Of a stretch of 14,287 nt of DNA, positions 1-6,424 are shown in pieces. The position numbers were made by a program, and so were the translations under genes. Numbering within the stretch: position 1 is the stretch's first letter; each line of letters opens with the position of its first letter. The notes beneath the pieces were generated by a model. That model worked only from the letters and a program-made list of their open reading frames with translations, was not told the DNA's origin and did not search any database. Source of the stretch: Coprothermobacterota bacterium (GTDB lineage Bacteria; Caldisericota; JANLFM01); NCBI GenBank assembly GCA_026389415.1, contig JAPLHX010000214.1:1-14287 (forward strand), written 5' to 3'.

Positions 1-254
1 AAGTGGAAAAAACCGAACGAAGACCACAATTGTCCGATTTGCGAGAATCGGGTTCGATTGAACAAGACGCAGACGTTGTTTTGCTTCTATCTCGAGAGAA
101 AACCGCAATTGATCAGCCTATGAACAAACCTGTGACCACGGAGATCCATTTGGCAAAACACCGTAATGGGCCTACCAAGAGGATTGAAGTCCAATTCATG
201 CGGAAATACACCCGTTTTGAGTCCATCGAACATACCCATACGGAAGAGTTCTAA
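1..254 (+). CDS. dnaB: Replicative DNA helicase DnaB, C-terminal end (5' partial)
   Basis: This is the last 83 codons of the replicative helicase that unwinds DNA at the fork as a hexamer. The reading frame is open from base 3 and ends at TAA 252-254; the rest of the gene lies upstream of the window. The fragment carries the DnaB/RecA-fold hallmark RRPQLSDLRESGSIEQDAD, which is the H4 region with its conserved Arg, Glu and Asp residues. It also has AKHRNGPT, the strand that supplies the lysine and arginine finger to the neighbouring subunit's ATP site, followed by the usual IEVQF strand and a short acidic tail. No inteins or breaks are seen in this part. The family assignment is secure; only the extent is unknown. 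Confidence 0.95.
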   Translation, partial: VEKTERRPQLSDLRESGSIEQDADVVLLLSREKTAIDQPMNKPVTTEIHLAKHRNGPTKRIEVQFMRKYTRFESIEHTHTEEF

Positions 255-275
255 GCAAGATCAGACCTTGGGTGC

Positions 276-304
276 TTGACCCTAATGGTGGCAATCGATA
301 GAAT
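276..304 (+). promoter_or_regulatory. Sigma-70-like promoter of tRNA-Lys
   Basis: TTGACC (276-281, five of six consensus bases) and TAGAAT (299-304, five of six) are separated by 17 bases. Transcription would start near 311, a few bases before the tRNA at 319. As no other promoter was recognised before 2886, this one may also drive the three protein genes after the tRNA. Confidence 0.65.
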
Positions 305-318
305 GAATCGCCTTTCGT

Positions 319-395
319 GGGCCGTTAGCTCAGCATGGTAGAGCATCTGCCTTTTAAGCAGAGGGTCGCAGGTTCGAGTCCTGCACGGCTCACCA
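319..395 (+). tRNA. tRNA-Lys (anticodon TTT)
   Basis: This is a complete cloverleaf. The acceptor stem GGGCCGT (319-325) pairs with ACGGCTC (385-391, one G-T pair), followed by discriminator A392 and encoded CCA (393-395). The anticodon stem is TCTGC/GCAGA around the loop CTTTTAA (351-357), with anticodon TTT at 353-355. The T arm contains GGTTCGAGTCC. It reads the AAA/AAG lysine codons. The ribosome binding site of the next gene begins only 9 bases after the CCA, which suggests a shared transcript. Confidence 0.97.
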
Positions 396-404
396 TATCG
401 ATTT

Positions 405-410
405 GGAGGT
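405..410 (+). promoter_or_regulatory. Ribosome binding site GGAGGT that points to ATG 418
   Basis: A perfect GGAGGT lies 7 bases before ATG 418 but directly abuts GTG 411. Its spacing suits ATG 418, whose frame does not stay open into the conserved domain. This is part of the evidence for a frameshift in the gene that follows. Confidence 0.7.
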
Positions 411-989
411 GTGGCTGATGCCGCTAACCCCTCATCAAATGATGGAAGCCATCCGCACAGGCACCTGCCCAACAAAACCGGGAGATCGGCGGAAGAGCGG
501 GCAATGATTGTGAGGCAACAAGGGTCATTAACCAAGAAAGAATCCATCCATTGGTTACAAACGGTCTATGGCCTGGGGCATGGACAGGCGCAACGGATCG
601 TCGCACTCGCTCGTCGGACGGAGGTTGACTCCCCAAGCCAAATAGATTTGGTGGCAGGACAATACGCTGGCACTAGACAACGATTATTGCCTGTTCACAG
701 ACGTCTGGTTCAAAAAGTCCAATCCCTGGGGGACGGAGCAAACATCGATCCGCGCGTAACAAATGTCTCGCTGATCCGGCGGCGACAGTTTGGCATCATT
801 CAATCGAAGAAAGAGCAAGTCTTGCTCGACCTTGCGCTCCCGGGGCAGACGTTCGAAGGTAAATGGGTTGACGTTCGGCATTTAGGTAGCGATCGGATTA
901 CGCATCAGATCGCTCTGGCATCGCCCGAGGAAGTTGGCGAAGAAATCAGTCGCTGGTTGTTTTTGGCATCCTATCGAGATCACAAATAG
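411..989 (+). CDS. DUF4287/DUF5655-type protein with an apparent N-terminal frameshift
   Basis: The molecular function of this protein is not known. The uninterrupted frame (GTG 411 to TAG 987-989, 192 codons) holds a DUF4287-like helical segment, NKTGRSAEER followed by a region ending GLGHGQAQRIVAL (about residues 21-67). After it comes a DUF5655-like segment (about 82-188) with the typical YAGTRQRLLPVHRRLV, VSLIRRRQFGIIQ and DLALPG blocks. The first 20 or so residues from GTG 411 resemble neither domain. In contrast, ATG 418, placed 7 bases after GGAGGT, encodes MPLTPHQMMEAIRTG, a lead-in that would join well to LPNKTGRS in the other frame. A one-base loss (or two-base gain) near 460 would explain this, and the ATG 418 frame stops at TGA 505. 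It may be a real mutation, an assembly error, or, less likely, use of GTG 411. It sits 23 bases after tRNA-Lys and 5 bases before the next gene. Confidence 0.75.
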   Translation: MADAANPSSNDGSHPHRHLPNKTGRSAEERAMIVRQQGSLTKKESIHWLQTVYGLGHGQAQRIVALARRTEVDSPSQIDLVAGQYAGTRQRLLPVHRRLVQKVQSLGDGANIDPRVTNVSLIRRRQFGIIQSKKEQVLLDLALPGQTFEGKWVDVRHLGSDRITHQIALASPEEVGEEISRWLFLASYRDHK

Positions 990-994
990 AAAGA

Positions 995-1999
995 ATGCTC
1001 GCCTGGGTGTTGGAACGGCAAGACACATGGTCAAAGCAGCCCATTCGGTTGATGGAATGGAAACGACCGATTCCGTTACCAAATCAAATATTGGTTCGTG
1101 TGAGTTCATGTGCCATTTGCCGGACAGATTTGCACATCATGGAAGGGGATCTTCCCTCACACAAGCTCCCTTTGATCCTCGGCCATCAGATCATTGGAGT
1201 GGTAGAAACTGTTGGTTCGAATGTGATCGAACCAAAACCTGGAGAAAGGGTGGGGATCCCTTGGTTGCACTGGACGGATGGAACTTGTTCCTTTTGTCGC
1301 AAGGGACAGGAGAATCTCTGCATGAACGCTCGGTTTACTGGATACGATGTTGATGGTGGTTTCGCAGAGTATTGCTTGGGAGAAGCATCCTTTGTGATCC
1401 GCATTCCGGCAGATCTGGAAGATAGAGATGCGGCTCCGATGCTATGTGGTGGGGTGATCGGTTACCGGGCATTCCGCCGGACTGGAATAAATGCGGGAGA
1501 CACACTGACCTTGTACGGATTTGGCGCTTCAGCCCATTTGATTCTACAACTGGCGGTAGCTAAAGGCATCAGGGTATTCGTCCGTTCACGAGGAGATGAG
1601 CGACTTGCTTTCGCCCACAAACTTGGAGCAGCCTGGGTGGGAGATTATTCCGCTCTCCTGCCATACCCATCCGACGCTGGAATTATTTTCGCTCCGGATG
1701 GAAAAATTGTTCCGATCGCACTAGCAGATCTCCGCCGCGGCGGAAGGTTAATCCTGGCAGGTATTCACATGAGTCAGATCCCCAGTTTACCTTATACATT
1801 GCTGTTTGACGAGAAAATGGTGCAATCCGTCGCTGGCTCCAATCGATCGGATGCAGCCGCTTTCTTGGAAGAAGCAAGGAGTTGCTCCATTCACCCACAA
1901 GTACAGCCACTCACTTTTACGGACTTGCCACAAGCCATGCAGTGCCTTGCTACCGGTCGATTGATTGGGACTGCCATTGTAGAGATAGGATCTTGTTGA
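995..1999 (+). CDS. Zinc-dependent alcohol dehydrogenase (MDR superfamily, CAD2/AdhP-like)
   Basis: This is probably a cytoplasmic, zinc-dependent NAD(P)H alcohol/aldehyde oxidoreductase; the substrate cannot be told. The 334 residues match the usual family length. The N-terminal GroES-like domain contains CAICRTDLH, with Cys42 as the expected catalytic zinc ligand, and GHQ (His64; the usual GHE glutamate is Gln65). The third ligand is probably Cys151 in APMLCGGVIGYRAF. The coenzyme domain has the loop YGFGASAH (about 174-181) in place of the common GxGxxG form. The structural zinc lobe reads WTDGTCSFCRKGQENLC: Cys98, Cys101 and Cys109 are present, but the first ligand position is Asp95 instead of Cys. 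The start ATG 995 has only a weak purine-rich site and lies 5 bases after the preceding stop. The next gene follows after 10 bases, so all three are probably one operon. Confidence 0.88.
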   Translation: MLAWVLERQDTWSKQPIRLMEWKRPIPLPNQILVRVSSCAICRTDLHIMEGDLPSHKLPLILGHQIIGVVETVGSNVIEPKPGERVGIPWLHWTDGTCSFCRKGQENLCMNARFTGYDVDGGFAEYCLGEASFVIRIPADLEDRDAAPMLCGGVIGYRAFRRTGINAGDTLTLYGFGASAHLILQLAVAKGIRVFVRSRGDERLAFAHKLGAAWVGDYSALLPYPSDAGIIFAPDGKIVPIALADLRRGGRLILAGIHMSQIPSLPYTLLFDEKMVQSVAGSNRSDAAAFLEEARSCSIHPQVQPLTFTDLPQAMQCLATGRLIGTAIVEIGSC

Positions 2000-2009
2000 A
2001 GAGCCACTC

Positions 2010-2873
2010 ATGACTCAACTCATCGTGCATGGTGGAGCCGGTCATGGAATCGCAGATGCGGAGCGTGTTCGCAAAGAGATTGCGCTGGTCTTGAAAGCCG
2101 GCATGATGCGCCTGCAGGAACAAGGCTCTCTGGAAGCCGTAATCCAGATCGTGCAAGGGATGGAAGACAATCCAATCTTTAATTGCGGAACTGGCTCCAC
2201 CCTAAATCTTGATGGAGAAGCGGAAATGGATGCATCCGTAATGACCGGGGATGGCAGATTTGGAGCTGTGGCAGCATTGCAGCGTGTACGAAACCCGATC
2301 CTGGTAGCACGCAAAGTGATGGATGAAACCGATCATCTCTTATTAGTCGGTGACGGTGCTCTTCAATTTGCCCGGCGCTGGGGATTTGTGGATTGGGATT
2401 CCGTGACACCCGAACGTCGAAAAGCACTGGAAGAAATGAAAGAAAAGGGCAGTCCTTACTTCCCTCATTTACACCAACATTTCAAGGATACTTACAGTAC
2501 TGTGGGCGCTGTGGCCCGCGATGACGAGGGAAAGTTAGCTGTTGCCACTTCCACCGGAGGGATCACTGGAAAGCTTCCGGGTAGGGTAGGGGATTCTGCC
2601 ATTTGCGGAGCGGGAACATATGCCTGCTCTTGGGGTGCTGTCTCTGCCACCGGGCATGGTGAAGAAATTATGCGGCACATGCTAGCCTTTCGAACCGGCC
2701 AGTCGATGAAATTCCTCAAGACTTCGATAGCCATCCAACAGTCGCTGATGGAAAAACCGGCTTTCCGAGTCGGTTTGATCGGGATCGATTGGCGTGGAAA
2801 TGTAGGCCTGGGATACTCCACGAAAGCGATGGCTTGGGGGTATTCAAACGATGAAAAGTTGGTTCTTTTTTAA
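2010..2873 (+). CDS. Isoaspartyl peptidase / plant-type L-asparaginase (Ntn hydrolase)
   Basis: Enzymes of this family cleave isoaspartyl dipeptides arising from damaged proteins and often hydrolyse L-asparagine. They are made as a precursor that cuts itself before a threonine, which becomes the nucleophile. That threonine is probably Thr164 in YSTVGAVA. It is followed by the signatures TSTGGITGKLPGRVGDS and GAGTYA (about 180-204), where the Arg and Asp that bind the substrate carboxylate and amine are expected. The N-terminal part has LIVHGGAG and the conserved NCGTGSTLN with LDGEAEMDASVM (58-78). The total of 287 residues is normal to slightly short for the family. The start ATG 2010 is 10 bases after the dehydrogenase stop, with a weak purine-rich site. 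It is the last gene of its run, and no clear terminator follows. Confidence 0.92.
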   Translation: MTQLIVHGGAGHGIADAERVRKEIALVLKAGMMRLQEQGSLEAVIQIVQGMEDNPIFNCGTGSTLNLDGEAEMDASVMTGDGRFGAVAALQRVRNPILVARKVMDETDHLLLVGDGALQFARRWGFVDWDSVTPERRKALEEMKEKGSPYFPHLHQHFKDTYSTVGAVARDDEGKLAVATSTGGITGKLPGRVGDSAICGAGTYACSWGAVSATGHGEEIMRHMLAFRTGQSMKFLKTSIAIQQSLMEKPAFRVGLIGIDWRGNVGLGYSTKAMAWGYSNDEKLVLF

Positions 2874-2885
2874 AGTGCGCAGGTT

Positions 2886-2914
2886 TTGACAAGGCTACAC
2901 AGGGTAAGCACAAT
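2886..2914 (+). promoter_or_regulatory. Promoter candidate for the rodZ-rimO-...-der block
   Basis: A perfect TTGACA (2886-2891) is followed after 17 bases by CACAAT (2909-2914, four of six consensus bases). Only 9 bases separate the -10 box from ATG 2924, so transcription would begin at or within a few bases of the start codon. Confidence 0.55.
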
Positions 2915-2923
2915 TAAACCAAG

Positions 2924-3679
2924 ATGTCAGTGAATATTGGGGAAACCCTCCGCACAGCTCGTGTTTCGCAGGGGATCATCCTGGAAGAAGTCGAACGAGC
3001 GACCCACGTGAAATACAAATATCTCGTTGCGATTGAGAGCAATGAATTTGGCGAGATTCCTGCTTTGGCCTATGTACGCGCGTATGTGCGCAAATATGCC
3101 GAATTCATCGGCCTTGATCCAGAACCACTACTTGAAGCGATACAAAGCACAGTCCCTGCTACATACAAGCTGGAGCTAGATGCGGAGCGCGTCCCGACAC
3201 CTTCTGTGAATGCATTTTTGAAACGGAGAAATCCTTGGCAACGTGTACTCTGGATAGGAATTGGGGTTGTTGTCGGACTGATCCTGATCCTCTTGCTGAT
3301 AAACTGGCTAGTACCAAGCGTACCGTCAACAGGAACTCCTCCTGTTTCGTCAACAAAATCCAATAATCCGTCACCTAGTGAACCGACCCCCAATTTAACT
3401 GGTTCCCCGGAACCTACCGAGAGCATACTTCCGTCTTCCCAAGCAGGACCAGAAATCGAATTTCGCGTGACTGCCATCGAAAGTGGCAGCCTAACAATAG
3501 TCGTCAATGGAAAAGCCCAATTTGAGGGGACAATGGAAGTAGGCCAAAAAGGTACATGGCGAGGCTCTTCGTTCCGGTTGACTTTCGACGATCCCGCAAA
3601 ATATGCGCTTGAGATCGACGGAGCGGAAATTGTCGCTCCACTTCCGCTCGTTTTTGCTTATCCACCAGCCACTCCGTGA
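2924..3679 (+). CDS. rodZ: RodZ-like membrane protein with helix-turn-helix and DUF4115-type domains
   Basis: RodZ proteins link the MreB cytoskeleton to cell-wall synthesis and help set cell shape. The 251 residues follow the family plan. An N-terminal helix-turn-helix domain of the HTH_25 type (about 5-75) contains IGETLRTARVSQGIILEEV and the conserved PALAYVRAYVRKYAEFIGLD. A basic stretch (KRRNPWQR) precedes one transmembrane helix (about 108-130). A Pro/Ser/Thr-rich linker (about 131-175) leads to a C-terminal beta-rich domain like DUF4115 (about 176-248). The topology should be N-in, C-out. No Shine-Dalgarno sequence precedes ATG 2924, and a promoter lies immediately upstream, which fits leaderless translation. 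The stop overlaps the rimO start in GTGA (3676-3679). The role in this organism is inferred from family membership; mreB is not in the window. Confidence 0.87.
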   Translation: MSVNIGETLRTARVSQGIILEEVERATHVKYKYLVAIESNEFGEIPALAYVRAYVRKYAEFIGLDPEPLLEAIQSTVPATYKLELDAERVPTPSVNAFLKRRNPWQRVLWIGIGVVVGLILILLLINWLVPSVPSTGTPPVSSTKSNNPSPSEPTPNLTGSPEPTESILPSSQAGPEIEFRVTAIESGSLTIVVNGKAQFEGTMEVGQKGTWRGSSFRLTFDDPAKYALEIDGAEIVAPLPLVFAYPPATP

Positions 3680-4926
3680 GACAGCGGATCTCTCTGATTA
3701 ATCTGGGTTGCCCCAAAAACCAGGTTGATGGGGAACGGATGTTGGCTCATTTTGCGCAAAAGGGTTTTCAATTGGTTCCGGAGCAACATACAGATTGGCT
3801 GTTGATCAATACCTGCGCGTTTATCGATCCCGCTAAAAAGGAAAGCCTAGGAGAGATCCAAAGAGCGATCAAGCGACAACAAAACGGACGTTTGGATAAG
3901 ATTCTCGTAATGGGATGCCTAGCAGAGGATTTGCGTGACCGGCTGCGTGAGGATTTCCCACAAATCCACCAAATTTATACAATGTCCGACTTGCAAGAGC
4001 TGGAAGCAGCAAACAGTCCTCGCGTGTTAACCACTTTCCCCTTTGCCTACTTAAAAATCGCTGAAGGATGCCACCGTCAATGCTCTTTCTGCAGGATCCC
4101 CTCTCTGCGAGGTTCCTATCGTTCTCTACCGCCGGAATGGTTGGAACGAGAGGCGCGCGCTCTATTTGAGATGGGCATACAAGAACTAGTATTGGTGGCA
4201 CAAGACACAATCTCATGGGGAATTGAAATCTACGGAAAGCCGCATCTGATCGAACTGATAACACTGCTGACTTCCATTGGTTTCCCATGGGTACGATTGC
4301 TGTATTTGCATCCACAGTGGTGTGACCGGAAGTTTCTCCTGGCTTTAAAACAGCTGCCCGGAGTCGTTCCTTACCTAGATGTTCCTTTCCAACATATCGA
4401 CACTGGTATTTTGACTGCCATGAAACGGTACGAAAGCGAATCGGACGTCCGCCGGATCGTGAAAGATATCCGTGATGAATGGCCAGAGGCTTGCCTGCGA
4501 TCTACATTCATTGTTGGATTCCCTGGTGAGACGGAGCAAGCTTTCGAGAAGTTATTGGCTTTCATAAATGAAGTGAAATTCGATCGACTTGCCATCTTTC
4601 CGTTTTCACCGGAGGAAGGGACGATTGCCAGCACACTTTCAAACCAGATCACCGAGCGCGAAATACAACAACGGTACCAAAGACTGTGGATTGCGCAAAA
4701 AAAGATTTGTCAAGAAACGAACCGGCGCTGGATTGGTTGCAACATGAAGGTCCTAGTCGATCGTAGCAAGGGCGGGGCCATGGTTGGCCGAACATTCCGG
4801 GATGCGCCGGAAATCGATAGCCATGTCCGAATGAAAGGATCGAAAGAAGCGGGTCAATTCGTTAACGTCCGCATCACTAAAGCTCTAGGATATGATTTAA
4901 TAGGAGAAATTGGCGAGGAGGAGTAG
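3676..4926 (+). CDS. rimO: Ribosomal protein uS12 aspartate methylthiotransferase RimO
   Basis: RimO is a radical SAM enzyme with two [4Fe-4S] clusters that adds a methylthio group to a conserved aspartate of ribosomal protein S12. The N-terminal UPF0004 domain has three cluster cysteines: Cys12 in LGCPKNQVD, Cys47 in INTCAFI and Cys81 in MGCLAE. The radical SAM domain contains CHRQCSFC (Cys132, 136, 139) in the RimO-like context IAEGCHRQCSFCRIPSLRG. The C-terminal TRAM domain (about 355-412) includes VGRTFRDAPEID. RimO is preferred over MiaB because of the GCPKN motif and this DAPEID-type TRAM sequence. The length of 416 residues is near the usual 430-440. It starts at GTG 3676, overlapping the rodZ-like stop by 4 bases, so translation is probably coupled. 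The ribosome binding site of ridA lies in its last codons. Confidence 0.95.
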   Translation: MRQRISLINLGCPKNQVDGERMLAHFAQKGFQLVPEQHTDWLLINTCAFIDPAKKESLGEIQRAIKRQQNGRLDKILVMGCLAEDLRDRLREDFPQIHQIYTMSDLQELEAANSPRVLTTFPFAYLKIAEGCHRQCSFCRIPSLRGSYRSLPPEWLEREARALFEMGIQELVLVAQDTISWGIEIYGKPHLIELITLLTSIGFPWVRLLYLHPQWCDRKFLLALKQLPGVVPYLDVPFQHIDTGILTAMKRYESESDVRRIVKDIRDEWPEACLRSTFIVGFPGETEQAFEKLLAFINEVKFDRLAIFPFSPEEGTIASTLSNQITEREIQQRYQRLWIAQKKICQETNRRWIGCNMKVLVDRSKGGAMVGRTFRDAPEIDSHVRMKGSKEAGQFVNVRITKALGYDLIGEIGEEE

Positions 4927-4927
4927 C

Positions 4928-5317
4928 ATGAAACAAACGTTTTCTGCCAGAGACGCTGCGCCACCGGTCGGTCCTTATTCCCCTGCTCTTCGCTGTGGAA
5001 ATTGGATCTTCATTTCAGGTCAAATCCCGCTGGATCCCCTTGGCAACCTTGTCACGGGAGATATCGTGCAACAGACAGAGCGGGTGCTTTACAATATCAA
5101 GACGCAGTTGGAAGCTGCAGGCTGTTCGATGGCCGATGTTTGCAAAACAACGATCTTCCTGAGAAACATGGAGGATTTTGCCGCAGTGAATAAAATATAC
5201 GGCCTGGCGTTTCCTGAACCGTTTCCTGCACGATCAACTGTAGAAGTAACCGCATTGCCTAAGGGTGCACAAATTGAGATTGAAGCCATCGCTCTTCTAC
5301 CAGAAGGAGCGTCGTAA
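4928..5317 (+). CDS. ridA: RidA-family enamine/imine deaminase
   Basis: RidA (YjgF/YER057c/UK114 family) hydrolyses reactive enamines and imines such as 2-aminoacrylate, released by PLP enzymes, before they damage other enzymes. The 129 residues match the family length. The conserved active-site positions are present: Tyr17 in VGPYSPA, Arg102 in FPARSTVEV and Glu117 in IEIEA, with SGQIPLDPLGN in the N-terminal half. Arg102 corresponds to the arginine required for deaminase activity in characterised members. ATG 4928 is preferred over the upstream in-frame TTG 4910 because GAGGAGGAG (4914-4922) lies at a good distance and the protein then begins as in relatives. It starts 1 base after the rimO stop and lies just upstream of the ATPase gene, whose ribosome binding site is inside the ridA end. 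Confidence 0.95.
   Translation: MKQTFSARDAAPPVGPYSPALRCGNWIFISGQIPLDPLGNLVTGDIVQQTERVLYNIKTQLEAAGCSMADVCKTTIFLRNMEDFAAVNKIYGLAFPEPFPARSTVEVTALPKGAQIEIEAIALLPEGAS
5304..5309 (+). promoter_or_regulatory. Ribosome binding site AAGGAG deciding the TTG start at 5319
   Basis: AAGGAG lies within the end of ridA, 9 bases before TTG 5319. The protein from that TTG begins YENFWGLREQPF, the usual start of ExeA-like ATPases. This makes TTG 5319 preferable to the in-frame GTG 5265. Confidence 0.75.
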
Positions 5318-5318
5318 C

Positions 5319-6134
5319 TTGTACGAGAATTTTTGGGGGCTGCGTGAACAACCTTTTGGAACAACGCCGGATCCCGCCTTTCTTTACTTTTCCCCTCAGC
5401 ATGAAGAAGCCTTTGCCCGGATACGATATGCCATTCATTCCCGAAAAGGCCTGGCTATGCTTACCGGCGTTGTAGGAACCGGAAAAACGACCCTCTGCCG
5501 AGGTGTTATCGGCCAATTGACGAACGCAAAAGCAGCGGTCATTCTAAACCCAAAGAATACGCCTGTACAAATGCTGAAGGATATTACCTACGAATTCGGC
5601 TTCGAACATATCCCATTCTATAAACGGGATGTGGTTGCCATTCTACGCAAGTTTGCCCTGGACCAACTTGAAATTGGTAATACCTTGATCATCGTTATGG
5701 ACGAAGCCCAACTATTGGCGCGCAATTGCTTGGAAGAAATCCGTCTTCTAACCAATTGGGAGACTAACAAAGAGAAGTTATACACGGTTCTGCTGATTGG
5801 CCAGCCAGAGCTTGAGGTCCGATTGCGCCGAATTCCACAGCTCAATCAACGCGTGGTGATACGAGCTCGATTGGCATCTTTAGGAGAAAAGGAAACTATT
5901 GATTATGTCATGCACCGCCTGCGGATAGCCGGGTCTCCACTATTCCCGTTCACACCTGACTCTCTGGCCGATATTTATCGCTACTCCGCAGGAATACCGC
6001 GTTTGATCAATATGATCTGCGATATGTGCTTGTTGGAAGGTTACATCCGTCGTACGAAGAAACTCGATATTTCTATTGTACAGGATGTCGTTAAGGACTT
6101 GGGAGGAGTGCTTGAGGATGCCAAGATTCAGTGA
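5319..6134 (+). CDS. ExeA/GspA-like AAA ATPase, short form
   Basis: This P-loop ATPase of the ExeA/GspA group is probably cytoplasmic, with an unknown partner. From TTG 5319 it has 271 residues. It opens with the family signature GLREQPFGTTPDPAFLY (6-22) and SPQHEEAF. Walker A is GVVGTGKT (50-57) and Walker B is LIIVMDEAQ (123-131, Asp128-Glu129). A sensor-1-like LLIGQPELE and the LNQRVVIRARL block that often carries an arginine finger follow. The C-terminal part (about 215-260) resembles the ExeA winged-helix lid (YSAGIPRLINMICDMCLL). Unlike full ExeA proteins it has no transmembrane helix and no peptidoglycan-binding domain. Related short ATPases occur near type II secretion and pilus genes and in transposon or phage settings, but none of those is nearby. 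Its 3' end overlaps the next gene by 17 bases, so the two are probably co-translated. Function in this setting is unknown. Confidence 0.82.
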   Translation: MYENFWGLREQPFGTTPDPAFLYFSPQHEEAFARIRYAIHSRKGLAMLTGVVGTGKTTLCRGVIGQLTNAKAAVILNPKNTPVQMLKDITYEFGFEHIPFYKRDVVAILRKFALDQLEIGNTLIIVMDEAQLLARNCLEEIRLLTNWETNKEKLYTVLLIGQPELEVRLRRIPQLNQRVVIRARLASLGEKETIDYVMHRLRIAGSPLFPFTPDSLADIYRYSAGIPRLINMICDMCLLEGYIRRTKKLDISIVQDVVKDLGGVLEDAKIQ

Positions 6135-6420
6135 ACTGATGAAGCAAGAGAAACGCCAGAAGAAAGCACCGTCAGAGGGGACAGCCCAATCAACCCCGCC
6201 CGCCGAAAGCACGGAAAAAATAATCCTATTTCTGCCCATGCACCAACTTCGATGGTTGGAACAAGTAGCAAAAGAGTGCAAGATCCGCGGGGGAAAACAG
6301 TTATGGCTGGGTGAAGTAGTCCGGGCATTGATTGAAGGGCACATCGGTCACCCTCTAAATTTGGCTGGTATTGAAACAGAACACGATTTGGCACGGCGGG
6401 TCAAGGAGCTGTTGCCTTGA
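6118..6420 (+). CDS. Small protein, possibly ribbon-helix-helix, paired with the ExeA-like ATPase
   Basis: This protein of 100 residues is not recognised as a named family. Residues 1-33 are charged and then Pro/Ser/Thr-rich, and probably flexible. Residues 34-76 look compact: a short beta-like stretch (KIILFLP), a helix (HQLRWLEQVAKEC), a glycine turn (RGGKQ) and a second helix (LGEVVRALIEGHI). That order resembles a ribbon-helix-helix DNA-binding fold, but this is inference from pattern only. A short charged helix ends the protein. ATG 6118 is chosen because GGGAGGAG (6101-6108) lies 9 bases upstream; the frame also extends back to 6076. It overlaps the ATPase gene by 17 bases and ends 4 bases before cmk, so it is embedded in the operon. 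A role as adaptor or regulator of the ATPase is a hypothesis. Confidence 0.72.
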   Translation: MPRFSELMKQEKRQKKAPSEGTAQSTPPAESTEKIILFLPMHQLRWLEQVAKECKIRGGKQLWLGEVVRALIEGHIGHPLNLAGIETEHDLARRVKELLP

Positions 6421-6424
6421 AGCC

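Noticed and set aside
265..285. Weak hairpin TTGGGT/ACCCTAA after dnaB as a terminator
   Set aside because: It needs a bulge, lacks a T run and overlaps the -35 box of the tRNA-Lys promoter.
251..547. Reverse-strand open frame of 98 codons with GEPCRTRTCDPLLKRQ
   Set aside because: It is the antisense reading of tRNA-Lys, a well-known false gene call over tRNAs; it overlaps the tRNA and the DUF4287-type gene.
4910..4927. TTG 4910 as the ridA start
   Set aside because: It would add six residues not seen in the family and place the ribosome binding site inside the gene; ATG 4928 fits better.
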